From assembly GCF_016801865.2 (NCBI RefSeq), contig NC_068938.1, positions 110,422,141-110,486,140 of the forward strand: a DNA stretch of 64,000 nucleotides, given 5' to 3'. How positions within the stretch are numbered: the stretch's first letter is position 1; each line of letters starts with the position of its first letter. Source of the stretch: Culex pipiens pallens (taxonomy: Eukaryota; Arthropoda; Insecta; Diptera; Culicidae). The notes under the pieces were generated by a model. It saw nothing but the letters and a program-made list of their open reading frames with translations. It was not told where the DNA came from and made no database searches. Below are positions 1 to 11,776 of this stretch, one piece after another. A program made the position numbers and the translations under genes.

Positions 1-3000
1 TTCCTTTCATTATCTCCGTATAAAATGTTTTTGATTTATGACATGACACTTGACATAATAATTCTAATAAATATCGATTCAACTAAAAATAAATGAAATG
101 AAAAATTCATTTTACAATAAAATGTTATTTTATTTGAATTTCATGATTGCTCTTGAAATATTTTATCCTCATATAAAAATTATAATAAGAAAAAAAACTG
201 TTTACAAAACGTAGAACTTATTGATCTAAATTACGTTTAGTTATCAGTTCAAAAAACTTCTGAACTCATATCCAATTTCTCTTATTGTTCAAAAATTGAA
301 CGCACAAGAATATTTCAATGATTTTTCAGAAGCAATAGTTTTTATCACTCACCTTTTGCTTGGTAAAATATAACTGGATTATTCATACACTGAAAAAGTA
401 ATTTTTTGCAATTCCGTCGTGAAACTACTTACTTTTCCTGTCATTCTTGAACGACGAAATAGCCTACTTTTCTGTACCAAAAATAACAGAATCGAATAGC
501 AACACTTTTCAAAATAAATGCTGAAAAGTTCTACTTTTCTTGATTCCAAAGCAACAACAAAAATGTATCCATATGTTTAAAATTCGAGATCAAAATTTCA
601 AAATCAATTTAAGATGAAAACTTAGTAAAAAGAAGCATAATGTTTCAAGCTATTTCAAAACTTGAATCCAAATATGTTAATACATATTTAAAAGAATATG
701 TTAAAAACAAAAATAATTAAGTTTGATAAGCTTACAAAAAAAGGAATATTTTTTTTGTAATGTATATTTTTTATTATGTGATTTATTTTTTAATTAGATA
801 ATAATTTATTACATTTATAAATCAAATGAAAAAGTTTAAAGACAAATTTGAACTTTCAAACTGCTAAAATTCTACTATTTTTGTCGTATAATAGGGATCA
901 AAGCATGGATAAAGAAGAATTATAAATTCACTCCTAGACGGCTCAAAGGGCCATTCACATGATCTTTCAAAATGAGCCCGCGGGCAACAAATTTCAAAAA
1001 ACTCAATAGATTATATTAAAATAATATTATATAACAAAATAAAAACTATTTTTTTACTCTTTACCGTTTGATTCAGAAGCTAACAAAAAAAAAACAATAA
1101 AAATTACGTATCCATTCCTTTTTGAATTATTGGATTCGTAAAAAGTCTTTCAAAAAAAAAAAATGTCTCAATTGCACCACCGTGGCTGCGCACGATCCTT
1201 CCACATGTCTAGCAAATTTGTGCGCCGCGAGATTTGAACCCTGAAAGCCCCGGGACAAATTGGAAGAGTCGCGATCGATCGCGATATTCGCACATTTACC
1301 TACCTACTGCTACTGCGATCAAAAGCAACCAACAGCAGGTACAAATTGATTCGAAGCTGTGCAAATGATCTGAGCGTTTTGAAATTATGTGAATTGTTCA
1401 AATCAACTGCTGGCGGACCGGAGCGTTATTTTAAGATTTAGACGCTCGTTAGCGGGCGTGTGGACTACGTTTTCGCGTTCATGTGACGGTTTATTTGGCG
1501 TGCAATATGACGAATCGAACGACACTTTTTACTACAACGCAAATATGCGCGATGCTTCGATTTGGGGTGGGTTGAACTGGAAAAGTAGATGGGCTTGTGG
1601 AGGGAAATTTTCGACCATTTCTGTTTGGGTTTTCAATAGAGTGACGAAACGGTCTATCGAGAGAAGGAGAGGATAACTCATTAGCGAATCGACATGGTGT
1701 GAACACGATCGTTGTTTACCGTGTGACGTATGTGCAAACATCAGGTGGTTGATGCGATGTATTACTTATCGATGGACAATTTCCATATCATTGCGGTTTA
1801 TTGACTGGTGACGGATGTTTTGAATAAATTAATTTCTTTAAAAATGATTTCCACATCGGATCTACAATTTCCCGGAAACGAAATGCCAGCACTCACGTGA
1901 ATGTCCCATAAATTCTACTTTATCGCACCCGTATAGTAACTCAATTCCCTAGAATGTTGTCTGCCTTCGGGGCAAGTCGAGTGCTGATAGTGCCCGTTTG
2001 TTTGTAAACCAGTCGATCACATAGCTTGCAAATATTGGCGCGGGAGTTTTCAAAGGAATGCTGCAGATGGTCGGACCTGACCAGGTCTCAACGAAGTGAG
2101 AAAAATCCGTCTAAACTTACTGAAATAGCTGTCCACTCGGGCCAGATTGGTTCGATTACGATTACGCTGATTGTGAATACTATTCTGTTGATCAACATTC
2201 AGAACAACTATTCCGCGTCATAACACGCGTCTGCTGCATCTTTTGAAGCAATGCAATAACCTCTGGGAATTACATCATTGTATTTTTGCGACTTCATTAT
2301 ATTGTGGTTTAATGACGGATTTTTCAAAACATTGACACAGTTTTTACATTGATTTAAATAAAATAGGAAATAGCGTGTAGAGCTGATCAATAGATCGAAT
2401 GTCAACACGGAATTACGCGTGCCCGTTTAAATTAAACGCTCCGTTTTTATTAAATATCAATCAAACCAATGCAAATGCAATGATTAGTAATCGGTTTGAT
2501 ATCTGGCCGGTGTCAGAAGTCGATCTAGTTTGCAAAATAGTCCGGTGCACTACAAACGCCCGACTTGGCGGGCAGCTGTCGGGCCATGCAACAGGTGCTG
2601 GTTATTGCATCATGCAAATCACGACGCCATTGTATGTAAAATGTGTGTAAAAATCAACGTGCATCTGGTAAAACGGTTCAATGAAATCGAAAGCAGAAAA
2701 GTTTGCTGTTTGTAAATTTTTGAATAATATCAACGCAATCAGTGCACGAGATGAAAGCGGGTTTGTTTTAATTGATAAACGTAATCATTATTCTTGACTT
2801 TGTAGAAAATAAGGTGGACTAAATTATATTTATAGGTAAACGCTGTCACCTTTGTACACATAAAAAAATATTTCAATCCTGCGGGATTCGAACTGCGTCC
2901 TAGCCCTCACAGCTATCAAATATGAGCTTGACATCTCGGTTAAGTAGAATTTCCATACTGATGGGCTTTATGGGAGCGTTTTTTTATTACTTAACGCGAT

Positions 3001-4056
3001 TTTAGAAAATTTGTTCAAAAAAGTGACTTTTTCAGTAAATCGACTAGGGGGTGCGAGAAAGTATTTTATTATTTTTTCTTGTCTAAGAAAACATTGTTCC
3101 TAACATCAAAATCTATCGTTTTAGAAGTGAGCACCTGAAATTCCTCGATACGACCTCAAAATGGGACAGGCTAGTGTTCAGTCAGCCTAAAACTAACATA
3201 CCTTGTCAAAACTGAAGCGTTTACTGACATCAACTTAAAAAAATGCGAGTTTTGTTATTTATGCATATGGTGTCTCAATAAACATTAATTTTAGCAATTT
3301 GTGGTATGTATTTATTTGACTCAGTCTGAATTAACCAGTTTTCAGGCATCGAGTGACATTTCCCAAATGCATCAACCAATTACAAACCAAATTGCGCGCA
3401 CCCTTTAACAAGTGAGTCTCCAAAAATCCTGCCCCGGGGCCCGTCCAGAACTGAGTTACAAACCAAAACATACATTGTCACAGACAAACTCTCGCATACC
3501 TTCGTCCGCCGACCGACCTCAGTTCTAGGAACTCTGGAGTGGGTCCCGATCAAGTCTGGCCAAGTACTGGCAGCGCAGTCTGGCTCTTTGATGTACTCAC
3601 TTACATTTGTGGAGCACTTTTTAAGGTAGCATCCAGCCGTGACCATGCTCTAAAATGGTTTGCGTTCGCAATTAGGTCTGGTCTGGCGCTTGAAATTGAG
3701 GTGACTCCGCTCGGTTTGGCGCGGAATCTGGGCCGGGTGAAATTCCGTGGAAAAAAGCTGATTTTCTGACTTTAGCAGCTCGTTTTCACGTTCAAATTCG
3801 GTGGATTTCCTGGAAAAATCGAGCATTTTAGGTGGACACGAGTTCGACTGTTACCTGGAGTTTCCTCGGCAATGAGCAAAGAAATGTATTGAACGAAAGG
3901 TATTTTTCTCAATTGATTTCAATTCTTGTTCGTCATTTGACCACAGACAAATAGACGTAAATCAATAAACTTTCTTACAGCAAATCCATTGATCACCTTT
4001 AACTAGCGCCATTTACCTGTCGAGAGGCGCAGCAAAAAAAAAAACGATATTGTGCG
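1..4056. other. AT-rich intergenic DNA, no gene recognised
   Basis: No open frame here shows a protein family I recognise. Most of the short open frames begin at non-ATG codons or overlap on both strands. A GC-richer patch around 1180-1700 and another around 3440-3770 look like single-copy or old repeat sequence. Near 2875-2950 there is a tRNA B-box-like string in inverted orientation, too degenerate to call. Part of 396-541 recurs near 52.8 kb and is listed separately. Confidence 0.5.
396..541 (+). repeat. Dispersed repeat, copy related to 52,757-52,908
   Basis: This stretch matches the reverse complement of 52,757-52,908 over most of its length. Both contain a run on the theme CGTCGTTCAAGAATGACAGG (read in the orientation of the distal copy) and repeated GAAAAGTGTTNCTATTC-type words. 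The family has many short internal palindromes built on CTGAAAAGT/ACTTTTCAG. It is probably a non-autonomous DNA element fragment. Exact ends are not visible. Confidence 0.6.
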
Positions 4057-4058
4057 TA

Positions 4059-4269
4059 CAGTGAAACCTCTTTTTACGCGGTGCGTTACGTTTTTCTAAT
4101 TTGTCGATTTCTCTGGAACGACGCAACATTTTTGCAATGTTTTTTTTTTTTTGTAGGTTTTGTTCAGATCTACAAAACGCTTTTTGAAGCTTGCAAAAAT
4201 ATTGTACGGTTATAGAGAAATCTTCGAAACAAAAAGCGTAACGCCACCGCGTAAAAAGAGGTTTCTCTG
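4059..4269. mobile_element. 211-bp MITE with TA target duplication (pogo/Tc1-mariner-like)
   Basis: The two ends are near-perfect inverted repeats about 35 bp long. The left end begins CAGTGAAACCTCTTTTTACG, and the right end read inward begins CAGAGAAACCTCTTTTTACG. Both ends are flanked by TA (4057-4058 and 4270-4271), the target duplication typical of the Tc1/mariner/pogo superfamily. There is no coding capacity. Superfamily assignment rests on the TA and the CAG-starting termini, so it is an inference. Confidence 0.75.
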
Positions 4270-4271
4270 TA

Positions 4272-5789
4272 CAAACAGGTTTAAACAACTGTCAAACGCG
4301 AATTGATGAGCAGTGGTGAATTCAAAATTGTTGTGGTGAGTTTTCGATCATTTACACCTTTTTTTTATCTCCAACCTTTTCGCCAGCTTGGAAGTTTAAG
4401 TGTTAAAATTTATTGCTGATTGATGGGTTTAATAAAAGACAAACGTATGTTTATCTGTGGTTCGAATGCACTGAACAAAAATCTGATCTGATTGGCTTTT
4501 TGTAAATATTTATTTCGGTCGACATGAACCTGTGGCGTGGTTTTAATAAAGAACATTTATACAAAGGTGGATTAAAATCAGTAATCAATTCCTTTAACGA
4601 ACTTCTCAACTACCATCGATCTTTAAATTTATTAATCGATGTCCCCTCACTGCATCGGAATGGTCTCCAACCATCCCACGTGCTTGAGTGACATATTCCT
4701 GATGTCCAAGAGAAGCAGCTTAGCCGTAGACCAAACTATCGTTGGCCATGCGCCACCCAGCCGTGCAGTCAGTGGCGCGGAAATTCACATGCTGCTTGCT
4801 TGCTCGATCGATCGCTCACACACTCTCTCCCTCCTCGGAGTTTATAATAAATTGCTGGCTATCGATTCAATTACGGCCGGACAGCTATGCCACCCGCGAG
4901 ATAGTTCTCGGTCCGTCCGCCCGCGCCAGACTATCCAGATCGGCAGCAGATTAGCCGCACCCAAGTTCAGCGAGTCCCGATCGCGCCACAGGAAACGTGT
5001 GTCGTCTCGTTTGCGAGCCAAGTTCAGCTTCCAAATCCGTTTTGCAATATCGGTAGTCACGATCATTGTCCAACACACGGCTTCGCAGTCCGGCCCGTAC
5101 GTAATTAGATGTGACAGGGGACACTGCACTTGGTAGGCAAATCCTGACATGGTCCACGTCTGGGGCGCACTTTCTTCAGAGTCACATTTATTCAGATGAA
5201 CCAGAAGTGGTGGAACAGGCGCCCCCGGGTGTAAGTGCTACTGGACTGTGGTGAAGGCAACAAGAAGTGGGGAGTAGGTATAAATAAAGTGATTACTCGA
5301 TAATGAGGTGCAACTGCGAGTGCCTCCACTTAGCCGGCAGTAGCACATGTTGCACAGGTCGTTCAGTGCCTGCGTCAGTACAACTTTAGTGTAGGAAATA
5401 ATTGAGCGATTGTCACGCATTAAAATTAACAATTTTTCATGTATGTATTTGTAAATCTTTAAAGAGGTAATTTTTATCAACAGTTTTGTGTTTAGGCCGT
5501 TGCAAAATTATTCAAAGTATAGTCACCCCCTCCCACTCCTTCAAAATGAGAGGACTGAGGTGTGAGGTGTGGTTTTGAATACCCCTGACTCAAGGCGGTT
5601 TCATAAACACTCAGAAAACAAGAAAATATTTGTTTGAAGCTAAAAACTGTAGATTTGTGAAGCTACTATGCACAGGATCGCAAAAAAAAAATATCACAAA
5701 ACATCTTTTTGTATTTTTGTATTTGGCAATTTTTGACAATTTGCGAGTTGTTTTCTGTTTCCCTTTACCCACAACCAACTTTATTTGCA
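4272..5789. other. Mostly unique intergenic DNA, no gene recognised
   Basis: The segment 4640-5160 is less AT-rich and carries open frames on both strands (165 codons on plus, 102 on minus). Neither shows a recognisable family, signal peptide or domain. Overlap on both strands argues that these frames are compositional. It could be an untranslated exon or a regulatory region. I see nothing decisive. Confidence 0.35.
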
Positions 5790-6597
5790 TCCATTGCACA
5801 GTGGTCCAGATCGAAAAATTAAGTGGAAATGAATTTTCTGAAAAATGGTAAAGTTTTGGAGCCTTGGTGTATATGTAAAACTATAATAAAAACCCAAAAT
5901 ATGACCAACAATCAACAAAATTACATAGAAAACATAAAGTTGGACAATTTTCGAATTTCGTTAGGGTGGTCCCATACACTTTTCCCTTGAAAATTAGACA
6001 TTTTAAAGTAAAAATATCTTGAGTTTAAAGAAAAACATACCCCTGGGATTTTTTCAGCGTTTATGGAGCGACATCTCCTCTTTCTAATGCATCCTGGCGC
6101 TTAAAATTTGGCTAGCGCTTTTTCGAAATATTTGAGTTTTAAATTTGCATCTTTTTTAACATAAAATGGCTGTAACTTTTGACCCCTAAGTCCAAATTGA
6201 TATGTCGAAAAATAAAAACTTTCATTATTTAGAGTTATAAAAGTGCTCCGAATATCACATTTCTCTAAAACTTAACCCTGAATCGCTATGTTCAAAAAAC
6301 TGATTTTTGAAGGTTTGCTCAGATGCTTTCTCTAAATTTGGCGTAGATCGCGAAATAAAATTTTGGTGTTTTGGACAAAGTTGCTTAGACTGGCAAGCTC
6401 TACAACTTTTCAGAACACAAAAAATCCCAGAAATATTCCTGAAAAGTTAGATTAATCGTGAACCACCCTAATTTTGAACCAAAACAAAAGTTGCCCTTTT
6501 CGATTTGCAACAACTCTTCTCAAGACACATTTTTTCACCATTTTTCGTAAAATCCTTTTTTCACTTAATTTTGCTATGTGGACCAATGTGCATTGTG
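5790..6597. mobile_element. TIR element about 0.8 kb, interrupted by a second MITE
   Basis: The left segment (about 5790-5847) and the right segment (about 6538-6597) are imperfect inverted repeats of about 55 bp. They share TGGTCCA, AAAATTAAGTG and AAAAATGG blocks read inward from either end. The interior is largely taken up by the separate TTAGGGTGG element at 5964-6468. No TSD was established and no coding sequence is visible. Confidence 0.5.
5964..6468. mobile_element. About 505-bp MITE with TTAGGGTGGT termini, TA flanks
   Basis: The left end reads GGGTGGTCCCATAC after TA. The right end read inward is GGGTGGTTCACG after TA. The flanking TA on both sides suggests a TA target duplication. 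The interior is AT-rich and non-coding. It is nested inside the longer element 5790-6597, so it inserted later. Confidence 0.65.
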
Positions 6598-9500
6598 ATA
6601 AATGCACTAACAAAACTGCTGTTAGTCGCTTAACTAAAGAAATAAACTGAATTGAAATGAATTGAATTTTTGTAAATTTTGGACAAATTTTGACAATTTT
6701 TGACAATTTTTGAAATTTTTGAAATTTTTTGAAATTTTTTGAAAATTTTTGACAATTTTTGTCAATTTTTGAAAATTTTTTTTGATCATAATTTCTATTT
6801 TGCGAGACCATTTCTCATCATTTTGTTGACACACACATCCACACGCAAGATGAGAGCTTAACTGCTTAACGAAAGTCGCCATCAATATCTTGTCACTTGC
6901 GCTAACGTTTTCAAAGCACTTAAGATATGAAATTGCTTCCAACTATCGGCAACATGTTCTTTTGAACATTATTCAGTCACTCACTTGAAAAATAATCCCG
7001 AAACGTGTAAATTAGCAAGCGCCATCAAAAAAACAAACGCGCCAAGTCTTTTGACGTTTGACTTTTGACGACCTATTCCAATCGAAGGCTGAAGAAAACC
7101 GAGCGAGAAGCGAAGGCAAATAAAGAACAAAAGGGTGGCACCAACACCACCAGCAGCGCCTGTTGGAGTGAGCCAGTGATGCCAGGAAACTGTCTCTACA
7201 AATGCTACTTTTCTTGAGTGTTCGCTTGAAATTTCATCACAATTGGCAGCACCAAGCAGAGCCAAAAGAGCGCTGGAAGAAAAAAGAACTAAGCTGATTA
7301 TAGAAAAATGGGCGTGGCCCAATGCATTCTCGTCTGATAAGAATACACATGGGATTTTATTTAAATGCTTGTAAAAGGAATAGAATAACTTTTAGTAAAA
7401 CTTAAATTAAACGGAAATGTTCACCAAAAGTTGCTCTACTCGTTGGTGTACTTGGTTTTAGTAAATTTCAAGGAACACTCTAGATTATCCAGCATCATGC
7501 AAATACGACCGCATATTCGGCTTAAAATGGGTATATTTCCCCTAGTTAGTATTAAATATATTAGATTTGCTCGAGTCTAATCTGTAGTGTTTGTTCAATT
7601 ACATTTTCTACCAATTTCTATCCTATTTGGATAATTTAAGAAAAATAAAATCTTTTTTTTTTTGAATTTTTTCACAATCTTAGACAGTTCTTTTAATTTT
7701 TTGTAAATTTTTCGATAGTTTTGAAATTTTTTAGCAATTTTTCGGAATAAAAATATTTGCATGAGTGTGTGTTCAATTATTTTTCAACAAAAATTATCAA
7801 ACAATCTAAAAATATCACTTTTTTCAAATAAAGCATTAATACAATCGTGCTGAAAACGCAGCACGAAAATTCAATATCTTTCGACTGGACACTGACTTGC
7901 ATTGTACTCCAACAAGAGTGCAGCAGTCTCATGTCTCGTCAAACTTTGATTCCAGAGGAGCTAGACGGCAGCATTTCATGTCCAGAAGTGGGGACAGTGG
8001 AAATATGACAATAATATAATTTATGAAACATAATTTCACGTCTGCTTGCGCTCAGCTTTTCGGACTGCCTCGCTGCAGCTTCCAGCTTGAGAAGTTTTGA
8101 GGTTCGAGAGTCGGTTCAGCAACAAAAAGAGCCACAAGGATGAATGATGCGCCAAGTATGTGATACGTACAAATATGTATATTTGTGAAGTGATCGGTTT
8201 CGGTTGCGATACTTTCAAGGACTTGTTGGAAAAATTCATGGGAGTAGGGATGTTCTTGAATGTTTTTGATTGGACAATTAAATGTTTTCGAATGATAAGA
8301 TTATCGGGCAAAATCACAAGTCTTCCATTCAATTTATAAAAATATATTTAGGGAAAAACAAAACAGACCATCCTTTGAGAGATTGTCCTTTAAGGTTCAA
8401 CAAATTGTCTCAAAAAACCCCAATTGAGCAAGCTCACCAGCAAGGGACGAGTGGGTAGATTTTTGTATAATAAAACCATTTATCATCCGATCCCCGGCGA
8501 GGAGGTACTTTTCAGAACGCGCGCGCCAAAAGGCATGGCCCGGTGCACAGTTTCGATTTCACTTGACAACATGCTTTCGCATATCATGGGAGCTCTACCA
8601 TCCACAGAAATGTTATGACCATCAGCATCAGGTTGTTATGATAATAAATTATGATTTTCAGAACCGCAGAACTCGAAGCTTGATGAGAGGAGGGCGAGGG
8701 GAAATTATGCTGGTTGCATTGTCATTTCTTGTAAAACATGAAGTTCGGTTGTACCAATCGAATGTTGAGCATGTTTTTCACTCTTTGGCCAGACGTTGAA
8801 ATTCACATTTCAATCATGGAGACACTGGCGTCTACGACTCCAAATCGGTATGCCAAACCTTTTTTGAATTCTTGCCCCGACTTGAAACATTATTTCACCA
8901 CACAAACAGGAAATCGGCAATGACAACATCTCGTTGTAATTAAAAATTTGATTGTATAATGCTAAAAAACTGTCTCAACTTTTTTGTTGTGTCTCAATTT
9001 CTGCTGCTGCTGCCTGCCAAACCCACAAACATCATAATTGTATTCACATGCCTTGATAAGCCGAGAATCATGCGTTGTCTATCAGCGAAATACCTCAACC
9101 GTTTAAAAAACGTGAACAAAAAATCGCATCTGGCATAGCGCAACTCATTGACGCGAGGCGCAAATTATCAGCATTTATTCACGACTATGCCTTTTTTGGC
9201 GTGATTGTGGGTTTGGACACTCGGTGAAAGCAGCCCGTATTCCTGACCTTGCATTCGTTTTTTGCTCATTTTAAGAGGGTTTTTTTTTCTCTGACCAGCT
9301 GATCTTTGACTCGGATTTGGGCTTCTTATCAGCAGCTAATTTGAAGACGCAACAGCGATTGCCATTCTTCGTTGGCGGTTTGCTTGATGCGAGATAAGAA
9401 TATTTTTTTTAGAATACCTACTGTTTTTTGCATCTTTTCCCTTCTGGATTCGATTGCTTAGTAAGGGGAAGGTAGTGCATCGTCACAAACTGGACCTTAT

Positions 9501-9948
9501 CAAGACACCTTAGGAAGACAACCTATGGAATGTTAACATTAACCTTAACATGTTAACATTAAGTTGATTAATAAACTGTCACTGAATCCGCTTTGTAAAT
9601 GCCGGCCCCGATACTCTTCACGGGTGTTCCCCTCAGGAACAGGGAAAGATTTACTTTTACTTTTTACTATTTTTTGCATGGTAAATTTATTCAGAATATT
9701 AGAAGCTCCATTTTTTTTTTTGATTTTCAACATGATTTTTTCATACTTTGTTGGAACCGAATCTTTTTACACCCTCGGAAAATGTTGTAGAGAATTAAAA
9801 TTGATTCAAGAACCTCATACCTTATCAATTTGTGCAATATCGCCTCAAAAATTTGTGTACATTTTGATTTTTTTCTGTGAATTGCACTTTTTTCTAGCCC
9901 ATCTTTTGAATTTGTAAAAAAATAAGTGATTAATGTAAAAATTTAAAT
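6598..9948. other. AT-rich intergenic DNA, no gene recognised
   Basis: Apart from the tandem repeat at 6662-6782, nothing convincing is visible. A minus-strand open frame at 6981-7322 looks like a secreted or membrane peptide but has no ATG start. Frames around 8424-8923 and 9545-9917 show no family signature. Unique-looking, less AT-rich patches lie near 7890-8010 and 9000-9380. Confidence 0.4.
6662..6782. repeat. Degenerate 11-12-bp tandem repeat (TTTTTGAAAAT/TTTTTGACAAT)
   Basis: About ten consecutive units alternate between TTTTTGACAA and TTTTTGAAAT with small length changes. This simple repeat produces a spurious lysine/phenylalanine-rich open frame on the minus strand, which I do not count as a gene. 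Confidence 0.85.
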
Positions 9949-9971
9949 AACAGGCCATAGTCTCAACATTT

Positions 9972-10468
9972 AGCTTAGCTTAGCTTAGCTTGGTTGACCG
10001 TACTCTAGCTGAGCATAAAGCTCGCAATAGCTAGGTTGGCGCCGATAAGGAAAATAAATGCGTCAGGAATGTGCCGAATGACACATCACCATTCATTTGT
10101 CCTTTTGGTCGACTCCTCACGATCAACGAGGGAGGTGGGGAGGAATTTGATGATTGGATATCCTATAGAGATGCCCAAGAACTTAGACGACCTCCAAGAT
10201 ATCCGGATTTGGAAGGGTTTGATGGGATACTTCACCGACGAATGAAGTAGTGGGCGTTGGTAAATAATGAGAAAATTGAAATGCAATAATATAATAAGGA
10301 AGAAATTAGAACGCTCTCACCAAATTCAATTCTGGGATCATCCAACCAGCTCCCAACTCCGATATATTCAATAAACGAGAATGTTTTGAAAAAACGTGAC
10401 AGCTCGAAAAATAAATGCGCCTGCACGCCCCGACTACTACGATCCAACCAACAACAAATGGTAAATTC
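9972..10468 (-). mobile_element. 497-bp non-LTR retro-insertion, (AAGCT)n tail, perfect 23-bp TSD
   Basis: A 23-bp string beginning AACAGGCCATAG occurs identically at 9949-9971 and 10469-10491 and marks the target-site duplication. Next to the left copy is a short tandem run of TAGCT units, which on the minus strand is a 3' tail of AAGCT repeats. The inserted copy therefore lies on the minus strand. No tRNA-like head with A and B boxes is seen at the 5' end. It is more likely a 5'-truncated LINE tail than a SINE, but the family is not identified. The identical TSD copies indicate a fairly young insertion. Confidence 0.8.
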
Positions 10469-10480
10469 AACAGGCCATAG

Positions 10481-10600
10481 TCTCAACATTTGAATGCAAA
10501 ATGTGTTTTTAAAATGCATTTTACACTAGTTCAGTGGTTTTGCAATCATTCGTTTTGAAAAATGTATGATTTGACAAAAAAAAAACATTGTGCGATACTA
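10481..10600 (+). repeat. Dispersed repeat family (TCAACATTTGAAT...TTTTGCAATCAT)
   Basis: The same block recurs at 24,895-24,987 and in weaker form near 41,650-41,760 and 19,455-19,500. The shared order is TCAACATTTGAAT, an AAATGCATTTTACAC-like word, a CCAGT motif and TTGCAATCATCG. In the 24.9 kb copy it is the target of the 684-bp SINE. Ends and class are unknown. Confidence 0.55.
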
Positions 10601-10640
10601 AAGATGCCTAGTAATGAAATTTGAAAAAATTGTATTTTTT

Positions 10641-11776
10641 GCCTTCCTCACCTTACTGAGGAAATGCTATAAAATCACTCGTAAAATGAACTTCTCAATT
10701 AGACCTCCTAGACCCACCTTCATGTATACCTATCGACTCAGAATCAAATTCTGAGCAAATGTCTGTGTGTGTGGTGGGATGTTGATCAAAAAATTGTCAC
10801 TCGATTATCTCAAGACTGGCTAAACCGATTTTGTCCGTTTTCATTCGATCCGTCATGGGGTCCCATAAGTCGCTATTAAAAATTATGGAGTTTAGTTAAG
10901 TACTTTAAAAGTTATGCTAAAAAAACGATTTTAACAAAAGTTCGGAAGATTGTAAAAAGGGTGGTTTTTGTAAGAAACCCCGTCATGCTATACATTTTCA
11001 GAAAAGTATTTAAAAGACCTTTTCAACGCGTCCAAGACATTGAAGATCTGAAAACCCTATCAAAAGTTATAAGCACTTAAGTGTTATTTACGCACTTTTT
11101 GGAGGCCGAATCTCAAATATTTTGATGAAAACGTTGTCCGAATCTATCATGCGACCTATCGTTGCATAGGTAATCAAAAGACCTCTCCAACGCGTCCAAA
11201 ACATTGAAAATCTGACAACCCTATTAAAATTTATAAACACCTAAGTGTTATTTATGCACATTTTGGAGGCCGGATCTCATGATCATCTCATCTTATCTCA
11301 TGATATTCATGCGACCTATCCGTGTGGATCAATCGGACCGCGCACTGGACTCACAATCCAGAGGTCGCCGATTCGAATCCCGCGGCGGGCGCTCTAAAAT
11401 TCTAAGTGTAAATATGGGTATTCGGCGCCGTCGCTCCGTGCCATACTTTCATACACTTAGGAGCCCAGGGCGGCGAAGTCCTTGTAGATAAAAAGGAAGA
11501 CACTAGTGGTTGGTACTAGCAATTGTGGCCGACAGCTATAAAGTCAACTTCGTTCGTATCTTTGGATAGGTAATTAAAAGACCTTTTCAACGAGCACGAA
11601 TTGGATTGAAGATCTGACTACCCTATCATAAGTTGTAACCACATAAGTGCCCTGCAATATGAAGATCTGACTACCCAATCTAGTGGTATGAATAATGTGT
11701 CAAAATTGATAACACTCTGAAAAACACCGCTATTTTGTGTCTATTTTGGATAGCACCCTTTAAATGTGAGGAAGGC
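10641..11776 (+). mobile_element. TIR element about 1.1 kb (GCCTTCCTCAC ends) with nested SINE
   Basis: The ends are an 11-bp inverted repeat, GCCTTCCTCAC at the left and GTGAGGAAGGC at the right. The interior contains blocks found in inverted orientation at 23,770-24,545, including GTGGGATGTTGATCAA and the word for 'gggtccc ataag' near 10,860. A tRNA-derived SINE is nested at 11,321-11,556. No transposase is visible, so the element is non-autonomous. The internal AAGTGTTATTTACGCAC-type block is repeated about 190 bp further on, giving an internal tandem duplication. Confidence 0.7.
11321..11556 (+). mobile_element. tRNA-derived SINE (Val-CAC-like head)
   Basis: The head at about 11,325-11,390 has a B box of the form ATTCGAATCCC and a 5-bp anticodon stem CTGGA/TCCAG around a loop with anticodon CAC. 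A non-tRNA body follows, containing GGGTATTCGGCGCCGTCGC and ending near CTATAAAGTCAACTTCG. Comparison with the related repeat at 23.8-24.5 kb, which lacks this block, shows it was inserted into the larger TIR element. It resembles mosquito tRNA-related SINEs in form. I do not assign a family name. Confidence 0.7.

Noticed and set aside
2875..2950. Possible minus-strand tRNA or SINE fragment
   Set aside because: Only a B-box-like string is convincing. Stems do not pair well enough to call a tRNA.
6452..6942. Lysine- and phenylalanine-rich minus-strand frames
   Set aside because: They are translations of the 11-12-bp simple repeat at 6,662-6,782.
6981..7322. Minus-strand frame that looks like a secreted or membrane peptide
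   Set aside because: There is no ATG at the start and no family match. The hydrophobic stretch may be chance.
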